A DNA stretch of 64,000 nucleotides from Arsenophonus sp046530735 (GTDB lineage: Bacteria; Pseudomonadota; Gammaproteobacteria; Enterobacterales; Enterobacteriaceae): positions 1-64,000 of the forward strand of contig JBHEQV010000015.1 in assembly GCA_046530735.1 (NCBI GenBank), read 5' to 3'. The notes under the pieces are model-generated. The model made no database searches. It saw nothing but the letters and a program-made list of their open reading frames with translations, and was not told where the DNA came from. This document shows, piece after piece, positions 1-11,708 of this stretch (positions within the stretch are counted from its first letter, which is position 1; each line of letters begins with the position of its first letter). A program made the position numbers and the translations under genes.

Positions 1-1318
1 ATGGTATGAAAATCTACCCTAGAGATATTCATAAAATCAGATATTACCGTAACCCATTTTATAAACTCATCCGTAATAATTTACTAGACAGCTGATAGGC
101 ACCGCTGTTGAGACGGAGCCTTTCAACGGCATGCTTCGGATAACACATGCTGAACGTTACCTTTGTCTATGGATCTCTATTCGTCATCCGTACGGTTATT
201 TATCATAGCAACCTATATATACAAGACTGCTATTGGCGATTTTAAGATTAAAGTGCCGAATATCAAGAGATAAATCACAGCGATAATAAAATATGCTTCA
301 ATAATTCATTATTACTGTTTTAGCTGAAGAGTATAAAATATCACCGAAGAATGCTAATAATAGCATACTCTACAAGATATAGCCTCCACCGGTGATTTTT
401 ACTAAGCTCTTGGGTGCTTATCACCGAAAAGCATATCGTCTTCTCTGTTAAAGGCATCAGCAGACTAAAACAGCAATGGCTTAAAGAGCTCAAGGAAATG
501 CTGCTGTTGCCTATGTAATTTAAGCGATATACGCTATATTTTTATTACTTGTCACAAATGCTGCATACGCGTCCTGTCAGGCAAGATGATTGGCTTTGCC
601 TCTACTTATTATTGGCAGCACTCTGCATGAATCTAAGAAACAATTGCCATGAAAGATGATTATCAAGAGTCAGAAACAAACTTATCCTAACCTCTTAATG
701 GCCTGCAAGCACGGAGATTAACCGTATCCCTGATGTTTATTGATATAGAAAACGATATTCTTGGTTTTGGAATGCAATAGCAAAGGTGATCCCGGATATT
801 CATAATAAACACTGTTATGTATATAAAATAGCTCATGCGCATATCTTTACTCCCTAAATATATCCAGAACCGAAAATTAAGGTAAGCTGCGGAAGGTCTA
901 GCTAGCAGAAAGTTATGATGACGCTAATAAATCCCTTAATATTTTGTTAGCAAGGTTTTCTGTATAAGTATTTTGTAGTGATGAAGAAGCTAGAAAGAGA
1001 TCGAGAAGAACTGTTGGCATTCCATGACTTTCCGTCACCGTACTGGGTATCCTAATAAGAGTGATAAATTCAATTGAATCGCTTTTATGATAGTAAAGAT
1101 ATAAAGCTGACGAGCGAAACACTGTAGTTCGAAAATAACCTTTTAATGATATTTAAACTACTCTTGTCTTGATTAGAAATCAGAAAACGATTAAGTAAGA
1201 TTTCTTTTCTGTTCCTGATGATAAATAGAATTCAATTTAAGGATGGAGAACAGATTTATGAAGTATCAGAGTAGAATGTAGTCTAACCGACACTTACACC
1301 AGTTTTACTAATAATTCT
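1..1318 (+). mobile_element. IS256-family element, dead copy A (left end outside window)
   Basis: Transposase remnant of the IS256 (Mutator-type) family. Reading across frames gives the family's landmarks in order: the N-terminal block with an AVEAEL-like stretch near 105, a VEIKV-like stretch near 245, the LYDFP...E..IRTTNPIES-like region near 1010-1080, and the C-terminal QFKDG block near 1230. Every frame is closed by stops and indels. The right terminal inverted repeat is visible at about 1300-1318, ending with a TTTACTAATAATTC-like sequence shared by the other copies. The left terminus lies at or before the window edge. Confidence 0.8.
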
Positions 1319-1417
1319 TAAATAATTAAGACTATTTAATTTACATTAAATAATAAATAAAAAATATAATAATTATTATTTATTAGCATTTATCTTTACT
1401 TAGATAAATATTATTTA

Positions 1418-2485
1418 TTAATGATATTGCTCTGATAATTTATGTACCGAATTAATAAAATTTTTAACATGATCAGGTGAATTATCCTGATGAATGCCAT
1501 GACCTAAATTAAAAACATGGCCACTACCACTTTGACCAAATTGCTTTAAAATTTTTTTTAACTTCAAGCTTAATACGTTCTTTTGAAGCATATAATATAG
1601 AAGGATCCATATTCCCCTGTAATGCAACCTTATCTCCTACACGCAAACGAGCCTTTTCAATATCTGTCATCCAGTCGATACCTAGTGCGTCACAACCGGT
1701 TGCAGCCATTACCTCTAGCTATTGGGCTAGAACCTTTAGTAAATCAAGTCACCGGAACTTTACGATACTCATGTTTTCGTATTAGACCATCAATAATCTG
1801 ATGCATATAATGTAAAGAAAATTGATGGTAATCAGGCCCTATTAATACACCACCCCAAGTATCAAAAATCATTACCTATTGAGCACCAGCTCGTATTTGA
1901 GCATTTAAATAAAGAATAATACTTTTAGTTAATTTATCTAACAATAAATGTAATGATTTTGGCTCGGTATACATCATTTTTTTAATATTGATAAAAGCCT
2001 TACTACTTCGTCCTTCAACAATATAAGTTGCCAATGTCCATGGACTACCATAAAAACCAATTAATGGCACTTTTCCTTGTAACGCCTTACGGATAGCGCG
2101 TAAAACATTCATTACGTAAACCAATTCTTGCTCAGGATCAGGAATTGGTAGTTTCTTTATATCAGCTAAACAACCAATAATACGTTGAAACACAGGTCCT
2201 TCGATGGTTGAAAAATAAAGACCTAGCCACTTAGCATCAGGAATAGTAAGAATATCTGAAAAAAGAATCGCTGAATCTAATGAAAAACGATCTAACGGTT
2301 GTAATGTCACTTCACAGGCTAATTCAGTATTTTTGTACAATGAGAGAAAATCACCAGCTTGCTAACGAATTTTTCGATATTCAGGTAAATAACGACCTGC
2401 CTGGCGCATTATCCATACTGGGGTTATGTCAACAAGGCTGCCGTAATATCGCACGTAAGTAGCGATCGTTTATTAACGCAGACAT
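1418..2485 (-). pseudogene. hemE: uroporphyrinogen decarboxylase, broken
   Basis: HemE converts uroporphyrinogen III to coproporphyrinogen III in the cytoplasm, the fifth step of heme synthesis. Almost the whole gene can be followed from a start near 2485 (MSALINDRYLRA-like) to the stop at 1418, with blocks very close to E. coli HemE: ELACEVTLQPL, PLIGFYGSPWTLATYIVEG, VALQGNMDPS, HVFNLGHGIHQD and a final HKLSEQYH. The reading frame is lost several times: near 2340-2450 in the N-terminal part, near 1875 after QIRAGAQ, near 1710 and near 1545. It lies directly downstream of the nudC remnant, the usual enterobacterial order. It is a pseudogene unless the sequence has multiple indel errors; hemC and hemD are broken too. 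Confidence 0.93.
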
Positions 2486-2599
2486 CATTAGCTCTATTAA
2501 ATGTGAATAAGAAATTGCCAATTATTATTGGATATTTATCTTTTTATTATTACTTACAACTAGAAATAACTTAGGTATGGAATAATTAACATTATCATT

Positions 2600-3240
2600 C
2601 ATGTAAGTTATCGTTTTCTGTCGGCATAAAAGCCCAGTCTATCTCTAATTAAATGATAGAGAACGGTGATATCAAAATGCAATCTGCATGTAATTTATTA
2701 TTATAATACTAGTCTGCACTAATTAATTTATCAGGATAGTCTGATTTTCGCCACTAATATAATCAGCTAAAACCCTATCATTAATGAATGAGGAAAGCCA
2801 TGGCTGTGAAATAATATAATAAATTTTGTTAACTACTAGTATTACTTTCTTCTTTTACTTCCCATTTACATTTTCTTCAATAGGTTCACCTAGTTCAATA
2901 AATTCTGCTAATACGATAAATATAGACTTTCTATAACGCCACAATATTATGGCAATAATATATGATCAGCACGCCAAATAACAATAATAATTCAGAACGC
3001 AATTTTCGGATAATATTGTTCATAACAATGACCACACTAGCTTATCCATTTGAGTAAGCTAGCTATCATTTTATTGCCTCAATAACCACAATAATGCTGA
3101 AAATGATAAAATTCTGTTAATTGAATACTAAATTCAATTAGTTTAGATCCCACTGATCTTGGCTAACAATTCATCGCGACACAAATGGCACAAATACTTA
3201 CAGGGAAACATTCTCTCGAAAATATAGACTGATGATCCAT
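2600..3240 (-). pseudogene. nudC: NAD pyrophosphatase (NADH/RNA decapping) remnant
   Basis: NudC is a zinc-containing Nudix hydrolase acting on NADH and on NAD-capped RNA. Translation of the minus strand around 2990-3130 gives an EFYHFQHYCGYxGNKM-like stretch followed by CGHC..YYPKIA, the zinc-ribbon region of NudC, and near 2760-2810 a SQPWLSS-like C-terminal block. Stops and frameshifts occur throughout and the Nudix box itself is hardly readable. Position immediately upstream of hemE matches E. coli gene order and supports the call. The N-terminus fades near 3200-3240, where an unidentified recurring segment begins. Confidence 0.72.
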
Positions 3241-3545
3241 AAGTTAATACTTTCACGTTGTTTTAAGGAAATTATTTCAGCCTTTTTAAGGGTAAAAAGC
3301 AGTTTAGTTGAGAAGGGGATTATATGTATATAAAACTGGATATTTTACCAGAAAAAATAGAAATCGTCATTCTATAAGAATTGGTCAGCTCTATCGGCCC
3401 AATTATTTTTATATTTATTCATAGCACCTGTCTGAATTCTTAAAAATTCATATATCGCAGAATATAAAACAGTACTTAGATCATGAATATTCTCAAAACA
3501 AAGTAGTTGCTCCTATCACAGCATAGTATACGATACATTCATTTT
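3240..3545. repeat. Unidentified recurring segment, short copy
   Basis: This stretch resembles 15990-16690: both share TACTTTCA near their left end, a TTTAGTTGAG..GG block, a TCTATCGG block, and a CGCAGAATATAAAACAGTACTTA string (3457-3479 and 16604-16626). The 16-kb copy carries about 360 extra bases in the middle, so this copy is internally deleted. It stops abruptly against an IS256 fragment at about 3546. I could not assign it to a family. Confidence 0.5.
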
Positions 3546-4099
3546 TGAAATGAATGTGCAAAGATGCTCCCGGACATTCAGCACTAACGCTGTTGGGTAC
3601 ATAAATAACTAATGTGCTAACTTCACTCTTAAAGGCATCTAACACCGAAAGTTAAAGGTGAGCTGCGAGAGCTCTGACTAGCAGAGAGCTGTGATGCTGC
3701 TAATAAATCCATTGATGTTTTGTTGGAAAATTTTCCAGAGAAGTATCTCCTGGATAGACGAAGAAGCTAGAGAAAGAACGAAAGGAATGACTGGCATTAT
3801 ATGACATCTCGGCAGAGCATTTAGCCTCAATTAAGAACAACGAATTCGGATTGAATCAGATTTTGTAATAGTAAAACTATGAAGCAGACGCAAGAAGCAC
3901 TGTAGTTCAAAATAACCCTTTCAGTAGTATTGAAGCTGCTAGAGTTTTAATTTTCTCAGAAAATCTAAACCGGCTAATAAAATTTAGCCTGTTGACTCTA
4001 GTGGTAAATAAGATCCAATTTAACTATGGAGAAGAGATTCATTAAGTATGAGAGTGAAACGTAGCCTGTGACGCCATAAGCCAGATTTACTAATAATTC
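3546..4099 (+). mobile_element. IS256-family element, 3' fragment (copy B)
   Basis: Only the C-terminal part of the transposase remains: a GELRELxLAES-like region near 3660, LALYDxSAEHLASIKNNEFGLN near 3750-3865, and the KIQFNYGEE block near 4010. It ends with the family's right terminus (CCAGATTTACTAATAATTC) at 4099. The 5' junction at about 3546 is fused to the unidentified segment to its left. The frame is disrupted throughout. Confidence 0.75.
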
Positions 4100-4164
4100 A
4101 CAGTATATCCCATCGCCTTAATTTTAAAAATAATTTTTGTAAAATTTTAATATTATTAAATATA

Positions 4165-5625
4165 TTACAAAAACGGACTAAAAAAATAGCAAATACGTTC
4201 AATAACACGGTTCCATAATGGACGTTTATTCCAATTTTTCTGCATCAGAGCCGTAGAGCGAGCAATGTAATCATATTGAACTAACATTAAATCATTACCA
4301 AAACTTTTATCATCAATAACAACAGTAATTTCAAAATTAAGCCAAAGGCTTCTCATGTCTAGATTAACAGAACCAATTAAGCTTAATTCACCATCAACAG
4401 ATAGGCTTTTAGTATGTAAAAGCCCATCATTGAACTGATAGATCTTAACACCAGCTTCTAATAATTCAGAGTAAAATGCTCGACTTGCCCAACGAACTAA
4501 AAAAGAATTATTTCGATTAGGAATGACCATTAACACTTCAACGCCTCGCATCGCTACAGTGCAAATAGCATGAATTAGATCATCGCTTGGAACAAAATAA
4601 GGCGTGGTAAGGATTAGCTGTTTACGAGCAGAAAAAATCGCAGTCATTAAAGATTGCTGGATTAATTCTTCTGGAAAACCGGGCCCTGAAGCAATGAGTT
4701 GAGTTGTATGTCCGCTATCTTGTTCAAATGACATAATCTTAATATCGGGAGGAGGAGGAAGAATACGTTGACCTGTTTCCATTTCCCAATCAAAGGCGTA
4801 GACAATACCAAGTGTTGTTGAAACTGGTCCTTTCATCCGAACAACAATATCTATCCATTGCCCCATATCAGCTTTTTGCTTAAAAAAGCGAGGATCAACC
4901 ATATTCATACTACCAACATATGAAATATTATTATCAATAATAATCATTTTTCGATGTTGGCGGAGATCCATTCGCCGCAGAAAAAAGCGGAACAAATTTA
5001 CTTTTAGTGATTCTATTAATTCTATTCCAGCATCACGCATTTTTTTTGGTTGATGACTATGAAAAAAAGACCAACTACCTGCTGAATCAATCATTATTCG
5101 GCATTTTATACCACGTTTTGCTGCATTAATTAGAGCTTCCGTAACTTCATCAACTAACCCTCCATCTTGCCAAAGATAAAACACCATTTCGATATTGTAA
5201 AAAGCTAAATTAATATCGTCTATAATAGTATTTAAAGCATCTTTATAATTAATTAAAAGTTGAATTTTATTACCTTTAACACCACCAATTCCTTGTCTTT
5301 TTTTGCAGAGTTTAAACAAAGGCTCTGCTACACGACTATTTTTTTTGCAAAAAATATGTTTAGATTGCTTGAGTTTTTTAAGCCAGGTTTCAACCGAAGG
5401 CCACATATTCTTTGCTTTAATTACTCGTCGCTTGCCAAGGTATAATTCACCAAAAGCTAAATAAGCAATAACCCCAACTAGTGGAATAATATAAATAATT
5501 AATAACCAGGTTAGGGTAGAAGTTACCGGACGTCTTTTTAATAAAATGCGTACAGTAACCGTGGCAATCATTAGCCAATAAAAAAAAAGCACAGCCCAGT
5601 TTAATAAAATATAGACGGTTGCCAT
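4165..5625 (-). CDS. clsA: Cardiolipin synthase A
   Basis: Inner-membrane phospholipase-D-superfamily enzyme that condenses two phosphatidylglycerol molecules into cardiolipin and glycerol. At 486 aa it has exactly the length of E. coli ClsA and aligns end to end. Two hydrophobic N-terminal segments lie at about residues 5-27 and 38-60. Both HKD motifs are complete: HRKMIIIDN near residue 224 with GSMN downstream, and HTKSLSVDG near 404 with GSVNLD downstream. The PFYFSPFL-like C-terminus is conserved as FFSPFL. The ATG at 5625 matches the E. coli N-terminus (MATVYILLNW against MTTVYTLVSW). It stands alone, with no gene partner on its strand. One of the clearly functional genes here. Confidence 0.97.
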   Translation of the reverse strand: MATVYILLNWAVLFFYWLMIATVTVRILLKRRPVTSTLTWLLIIYIIPLVGVIAYLAFGELYLGKRRVIKAKNMWPSVETWLKKLKQSKHIFCKKNSRVAEPLFKLCKKRQGIGGVKGNKIQLLINYKDALNTIIDDINLAFYNIEMVFYLWQDGGLVDEVTEALINAAKRGIKCRIMIDSAGSWSFFHSHQPKKMRDAGIELIESLKVNLFRFFLRRMDLRQHRKMIIIDNNISYVGSMNMVDPRFFKQKADMGQWIDIVVRMKGPVSTTLGIVYAFDWEMETGQRILPPPPDIKIMSFEQDSGHTTQLIASGPGFPEELIQQSLMTAIFSARKQLILTTPYFVPSDDLIHAICTVAMRGVEVLMVIPNRNNSFLVRWASRAFYSELLEAGVKIYQFNDGLLHTKSLSVDGELSLIGSVNLDMRSLWLNFEITVVIDDKSFGNDLMLVQYDYIARSTALMQKNWNKRPLWNRVIERICYFFSPFL

Positions 5626-5639
5626 AGGCTAAGATGTTC

Positions 5640-6382
5640 CTATCTTAGAGTCGATTTAATATTATCGATTATCTGGATATTCACTATAGCAAAATAAAAT
5701 TTGTTATAAATATGAAAAGTATGATTTTTAGCTTAAATAAAAGTAATTTTATGTGTTTAATAAAAATTAAATTATTTTTATATTTTTTGCTGTATACATG
5801 AACAGTAATTTGTTATATTAAATAATCTGTTAGTATTTTACACCTTAAATATTAAGCCTGGCTACTTTAAATGAATAAAAATATTAATGATTAGTTAATT
5901 TTTATGACTCGAAATGTTCCTATTTTTAATTAAAAACTTGATCACAATATAATTTTATTGACAATAAAATACTTTTTTAATCTTAACAGATTATTCTTAA
6001 TTGAAGATAATTTCTATTTTTATTTAAAATTACAACTTTGGTTATTGCTTATCTTAAAAAAGAATCTTCCATACATACGGATGATATCCGTTTTTAGCAT
6101 CCATTTATTTTTTATTCTTATTTCTTCATGTTCATTAGCAGTATCTTAGTTTTTATTATAAAAACCTATATTATCTATTTTTTAGTTAAATCTATATCAG
6201 TATCCATAGTATTCATTGACACCTAGTAGTATTAAGTAAACCAATGAATGTTAATGAGCCAGAACGGAAATCGTATCTAAAATAGAGTCTAATATTGAAC
6301 TAAAAATGACGTTATCTAGAAAAATAAGGTGGTGCAAAAAAGTTAAGTGTTAAAAAAATCTAAATCTAAGTAGTTAGTATAT
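5640..6382. other. Gene-free AT-rich stretch upstream of clsA
   Basis: About 740 bases between the clsA start and an IS256 left end. A plus-strand open frame at 5958-6149 has a hydrophobic C-terminal half, but it shows no family resemblance and its composition is that of random AT-rich DNA. The clsA promoter presumably lies in 5640-5750, but no clear -35/-10 pair stands out. Confidence 0.5.
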
Positions 6383-7742
6383 GAAGTTATGTTTATTTCT
6401 GGTGTATGAAATTTTAGAGATGCTGTCATCTTATCCCTACTGATTGATTTTGTGAATGATTTTAGCAACAGAGAGATGATGTGCCATGAAAAGTCTACCC
6501 TGATTTATTAGATGAACTCATCCTCAATGATGAAAGGGTTCTCTGATAGAACCACTATTAAAACTGATTTAAAAGATTATGTTGTGATAAACATGGAAAC
6601 ACTGCCTTATCGACGCGCGGAAGCTATTACCCGTAATAATTATTTGCTACAGAAAACTATACAGATGAGTATTAGCGATGTTGAGATTAAAGTGACATTA
6701 GTTGGATTGCAATGATAATAGCGGAATACAGTTGAACAGCTGGTTGCTATCACCTTATCTGAAACGTAAAAGCGGTGAAGAGTGCTAATAATTACGTACC
6801 TACAAAGGCATATTCCACTAGTGATTTTCATGGAAACCATAATAACGATTCTCGGTTAAAGCACATAATCTTCTCTGCCAGCAACTCCCAATCAGAAAAC
6901 TAAAACAGTAATAGCTTGAATAGCATAAGACAATAATAGATGGATGACTTAATAGATACGTGTTACGTTTATTTCTTGGATGAAAGCATATGTCATTCTG
7001 TTAGGCAACATAATCACCTTTGCCTACTAATTATTATTAGCGAAACTGCGCATGGATGTAAAAACTTCTGATAAAAAGATGGTTATTGAGAGTCAGAAGA
7101 GAACTGGCTAAACTTCTAAATAGCTTATAAGCAGCAGAGCTTAACCGTATCTCCTATGCTTGCTATGAGCATGTAGTACTTGGTTTTTTTTAGAATGCAA
7201 TAACAAAGATATTCCCGGACATGTAGCATCAACACTGTTTGGCACACTAAATAGCTATTGCTTTGATTTCACTTTCCAAAGACATGCAATTAAAAGTTAA
7301 AACTTGAGCTGCAGGATATTTGGCTAGCAGACAGCTATGATGACGCCAATAAATCCCTTGATGTTTTGTTGAAAAGATTTTTAACTAAGTGTATTCTGAA
7401 GCGATGAAGAAGCTGCAGAAAGATTAAGAAAAATGGCTGGCATTTTATATAGTTTCCCGTTAATGCACTCTGGCGTCAATAAGAATAACGAATACAATTG
7501 AATCGGGTTTTGTGATAATGTGAGGATACGAAGCTAACGTACGAAGCACTATGGCTCAAGAAAAATAATCCTTTCAATAACATTTCAGGCATTTTTGTCT
7601 GCTCATAAAACTGTAAACCGGCTAATTAGATTAGCCCTTCTGAGCATAGTGTAAACAACATCTAATTTAAGGATGTAGAATAGATTCATGAAGCATCAGA
7701 GTGGAGCTGCCATGATAATACAGTAGATTTACTAGTAACTCT
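6383..7742 (+). mobile_element. IS256-family element, near full-length dead copy C
   Basis: About 1.36 kb with both ends recognisable: a left terminus GAAGTTATGTTTATTTCTGG at about 6383 and a right terminus at about 7742. The N-terminal transposase region is still partly open (6512-6715, containing ISDVEIKV, a family signature), but stops and indels break the rest. C-terminal landmarks (LAFYIVSR.CTLASIR.TNTIES-like and IxFKDVE) are readable at 7435-7690. The right terminus is part of a long palindrome, listed separately. Confidence 0.85.
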
Positions 7743-7755
7743 ACTGTATTATCAT
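7712..7755. repeat. 44-bp near-perfect palindrome at an IS256 right end
   Basis: Arms ATGATAATACAGTAGA (7712-7727) and TCTACTGTATTATCAT (7740-7755) are perfectly complementary over 16 bp. The 12-base centre contains a further self-complementary 10-mer, TTACTAGTAA, so the whole is a palindrome with a single T/C mismatch pair. Other IS256 ends in this window do not have it. Confidence 0.9.
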
Positions 7756-7841
7756 ATTTCGGAATACAGTATATCTTTTGAATAATTCAAGTTTAACTTG
7801 AACTAGTATTTCATAAACTCCAATAGAATTTTACTATCCAA

Positions 7842-8800
7842 TATTTATTTTGGTAATTTTTAATTTTACAGCCAAACATATTATTCAGAGTAATCTCAAG
7901 CTCTTTATCAGAATTAAAATGATAGATTTGCAGCCCATCTTCTATACGCCCATTAAATCACCTGATCATATCATTCCTTTAAAGATTCAGCGGAGGATAA
8001 AGTCGCTATTCTATAGCAACCTCCTCTCTATACACAAACAAAATCTTCGAATTCATATTTTCCAGTAGCTGAACATTTTGCAAACTAAAAGGTAGTCTGT
8101 AAATTCTTTAACATTGAATAAGTGCCGATTAATGTCCATTGGATACATTCTTAATTAAGATCAGGCAAGAAACCATTGAACATTAAACGTAGTCTTTTCC
8201 TTATAAAGACAGATAAAACCTATCAAAGAGTGCGCGATCTATATCTACAAAAAGATAAGCTCGTCAAGTGTTATTTAGTATTTGCGAAAGATATTTCACA
8301 CTAACCTGTAGATAAGGAAGTTTGTAAGCTTTTAAAGACTTTATACACTTTAGCTTTAGTACTTTTTCTGCCTTATTTCATGCAGATTCTTACTCCGCCT
8401 GCGTAAACAGAGATTCAGACAGATCAAGATACTTATTATATTCAGGAATTCGCGTACAGGGGGGCTGGCTACCAGAAGATCGTCGAAAGAAAAAATGTTT
8501 TTGCAGGAAAACGACTAGGCTTCATAAGCGGGCAATAGAGAGAACCACGGATTCGAAGCCAATGGGGAACATGGCTTGTGATGATCAACATCATCTCATC
8601 TTCACCTTTTAATAACAGTAAGTTAGGACATTCATAACACTTAGCTAAAGTAGACGCAGGCTATTTGCTGGCCTGAAAGCAGGACTAATTTTAAGTGTTG
8701 TAATTTCCTAACGATAGAACTTTATGATTGTGATATTTTTTCTCAATTATATCCCTTAGTAGTTGCTATATTCCTATGAATATGATTCTGCGACAAGAAT
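7842..8800 (-). mobile_element. IS481-family element, dead copy 1
   Basis: On the minus strand the DDE-integrase region of an IS481-like transposase can be read across frames: a helix-turn-helix N-terminus near 8680-8600, then near 8310-8180 a YLQVKYLSQ.....YLFVAIDRATRW-like block followed by a DNGKEFTD-like block (about 8120), and near 7990-7900 a FNGRIEDGLQIYHFNS stretch that matches the C-terminal RFNGRI region. Stops and indels are frequent and no transposase frame survives. Confidence 0.72.
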
Positions 8801-8929
8801 TTACATAATGATCCGTAAGTAAATACCTATATAAGAAAAATATTGATATTAATCATATACTTAATATCACTTTTATGAGAATTTATTTATTAAAGTAATA
8901 TGTGGAAATAAATAAATATCCTATGTTAA

Positions 8930-9625
8930 AAAGGTTATTGCTTTGCTCGCAGAGCAATTTGTAACCACGTCTGTATTTCAATTGTTGTAGTTTTAAATAA
9001 ACTTCTTCAGGCTAGATAATTCGGTAAATAAAACAACCATATATCATGGGAAGGATACTCACTTATCCTTTTAATCAGTTGATATAACTGTCCACATTTT
9101 TAATGTAGAATTCCTTAGCAATAACTTTATGATTATTTAACATTATTAGGCGATGGTAGCTAATTTTATCCTCTTTAAAAAAATTTCATACTATTCAGCT
9201 CTATCTGAGCTGAAGGATGGACTCTTTAATCGATGATCAGTTCAAGAAAAAATCGCTAACATATTTTGCATTATACTTTTCAATAATCTTATCGCTCACA
9301 TAACCCCCCTATCTATCTTGGACAATTAAGACCAGAATTTTTTTATCTTTCCCGCATTCTCTATCTTTTCTATGTAGAATATTATCCTTCCATTTAAAGA
9401 ATTCAAGAAAATATTTCGTCGACTTCAACAATAACACTTAGTGTATTTATATTGCCTGTCGCCCCTTGAAGTAAGGGAGGCAAAGATACTATTTAAACAC
9501 TAGTTTAAATTAATATCTGTTTGTTTCACTAACTCTTCTAAAGTTAAGATATTCAACATATATCGAAGATAATTAAAGCATTTATACTTGTTATGTAGTT
9601 TTTCCAAAAAACTTTTCACTAAGAA
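8930..9625 (-). mobile_element. IS1595-family element, 3' two-thirds, dead
   Basis: Minus-strand translation gives IS1595-type landmarks: LNILTLEELVKQTDINLK (about 9560-9510), LSGIVEVDE-like followed by FFLEFFKGKDNILHRKDREC (about 9430-9330), KKIPVLIVQDR-like, and near 9120-9010 HRLIMLNNHKVIAKEFYIKN followed by a YLPNYLA-like C-terminus. The zinc-ribbon N-terminus is missing because the element is cut at about 9625, exactly where an IS256 right terminus begins. Several stops and frameshifts. Confidence 0.75.
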
Positions 9626-11026
9626 AATTTATTAATAAACCTAGTGTTATGATGGTCAGACTACTCCTCCACCCTGATGCTTCCTAAATCTGCTCTCCAC
9701 CTTTAAATTTAATGTTGTTTATCAGTGGAATTAAGCAGCTCAAATCTCTCCTATAGCCTCTGTTCTAGTTTTTCCAAGTAAACAATAGGCGCCCCCCTCT
9801 CAGTACTATTGAAATGGTTGTTTTTCTAGAAGTGCAGTGCTTCGTGTATCGGCTTCATAACCTAATTCTCGCAAAAGCCGATTTTAATCAAATTGGTTAT
9901 TCTTATTGTTGGACGCTCATTACGCTAACAAGAAGTCGTAGAATACCAGAAACTTTTCTCGATCTTTTCCAGATTCTTCATCGCTGCACAGGATACTTCG
10001 CTGAAAAGCTTACTAATAAAGCATCGAAAGACTTTATTAGCGGCATTAGAGCTCTTTGCTAGATAAAGTTCCACAGTAGGTCATACTTAACTTTCAGTTG
10101 CATAGCTTTAGAAATAATTTAGTACAAATGCTGTTTTATATACCCAACAGCGTTAGTACTGCGTGCCCTGAAATATCTTTACTATTGCATTTTAAAACTA
10201 ATGGCACCACTTCCGTAGGAAGCTAGGAGACATGGTTAAGTCTCTGCGTTTTCAGGCTATCAAGAAATTCGGCTCAGTTTGCTTCTGACTTTTGATAAGC
10301 ATTTCGACAGGAGCTAACTCCCTCCCATTAGCATCCATGCAGTGATTCCGATTTAACAAGAATGGAAAGGTGACCTGTTTACCTAACAGGTCGGTATATA
10401 CAATCAAATCAGAAATAAACATAATGCATATCACTTAAATGACGCAGGGACCATTACCTACACTCTTCAAGGAATCTATATTTCAGTTTATTTATGGTGT
10501 TTCCTGCCGGAAGATCATGTGCTCTTTACCGAGAAACGCTCAAGGGATTCGTGAAAATCACCGGTTCATAATATCTTGCATATACAAGCTATAATAGTAA
10601 CTATTCAACATTTTTAGACGCTTTAAATAAGGCGGTAATAATGAGCTTTTAAAATATATTCCGTTACTACTGTGATCCCTCTAACCTTCAGCATTTTAAT
10701 CTCAATATACCAATAACAGTTTATAAGGTTCATTAAAGAAAATAACTGTTACGGATGACGGCCTTAATCTATCGACAAGGCTGCATTTTTTAGGATCTTG
10801 TTGCAACATCGCTTTGAACTCCGGTTCAACAGTAGTGCTATCAGCTGCCTGTCATTATTACTAATAAGTTCATGCAACAGATTATAGATAATATCTAGTT
10901 TTGAGAATACCTGTAAGATAAGCTTTTCATGCATATAATTTATACGTTGTTGAAATCATTAATGAAATCAATAATATTGGATATGATAGCATCTCCGAAA
11001 CACATACATTAGAATTAGTATAATTC
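9626..11026 (-). mobile_element. IS256-family element, near full-length dead copy D
   Basis: About 1.4 kb with both termini visible (right end at about 9626, left end ATAATTC at 11026) and the transposase landmarks in reverse order on the plus strand. It abuts a truncated IS1595 on the left and an IS481 remnant on the right. The open frames seen inside it are antisense or out of frame and encode nothing recognisable. Confidence 0.82.
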
Positions 11027-11039
11027 AATTTTATTTAAC

Positions 11040-11570
11040 ATTTTTAGAAGATATTTTATATCTATCTACAGATAAGCAGGCTTGTAACCTTAAATACTTT
11101 ATGTTTTAACTTTGCTTATTCCTGCTTCATTTCAGTAAAATTTCCCCTTCATACCTACATTAAGATAACTATCCATCCCAAAGGGAAAAAATGTTTTTAT
11201 AGGAAAATGAGTACGGTTCTCCTCCTACTCTTGAGCGGCAACAGCATTATCGGCAAAAAACGAAAAATATTACTATGATATCAACATCATCTCGTTTTTG
11301 CCTTTTAGCAACGGTAAATTCGGATATGCTATAACGCTTAGCCAAAGGAGACGTAGTCTGTTTGCTTGCCTGAATAGCAGCTTTGATTTTAGGTATTGTA
11401 GTTGTTTAACGATTGGAGCCTAATCATTAATATGTTTTGCTCTTAACTATATCAATTAATAGCTTTTTTTATAAATATAGGTGGCACAAAAATCTATATA
11501 ATGATTTTGGATCAAGCACTTAGCATAATACTAAACGACGACCATTATACTTATAGCGCTAAATTTGGTC
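11040..11570 (-). mobile_element. IS481-family element, N-terminal part, dead copy 2
   Basis: Minus-strand translation near 11410-11280 gives TTIPKIKAAIQASKQTTSPLA then KRYSISEFTVAK and KRDDVD, the helix-turn-helix N-terminus of IS481 transposases. The sequence runs parallel to 8230-8800 (shared blocks around GGAAAAAATGTTTTTATAGG at 11191 and ATCAACATCATCTCG at 11280). The catalytic region is not present or not readable. It lies about 140 bp upstream of cmk, where aroA stands in E. coli; no aroA remnant is visible. Confidence 0.68.
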
Positions 11571-11708
11571 TAAAAATCTATCTTGTTTTAGATAAGGGTA
11601 ACCTTTTGTTTTCTTTAAGTAGAATGAATTAAGTATAAATAAGGTACTTAATTAGAGTAATAGAAAATATTTGCTAAAAATGTAATTTTATTAAAAAGGA
11701 GGAGTGTA

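Noticed and set aside
913..2340. Several short open frames over the first 2.3 kb
   Set aside because: Those up to 1318 are antisense to the IS256 remnant; those at 1418-2340 are fragments of the broken hemE in its different frames and are reported as one pseudogene.
5958..6149. Possible small membrane protein or lipoprotein upstream of clsA
   Set aside because: It has a hydrophobic C-terminal half ending ISSCSLAVS, but no ribosome site, no recognisable family and the composition of random AT-rich DNA.
7850..8068. A 72-codon plus-strand frame
   Set aside because: Antisense to the IS481 C-terminal region, which is clearly legible on the minus strand.
9814..10062. An 82-codon plus-strand frame
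   Set aside because: Antisense to the IS256 transposase of copy D; its sequence is the reverse of the conserved C-terminal catalytic region.
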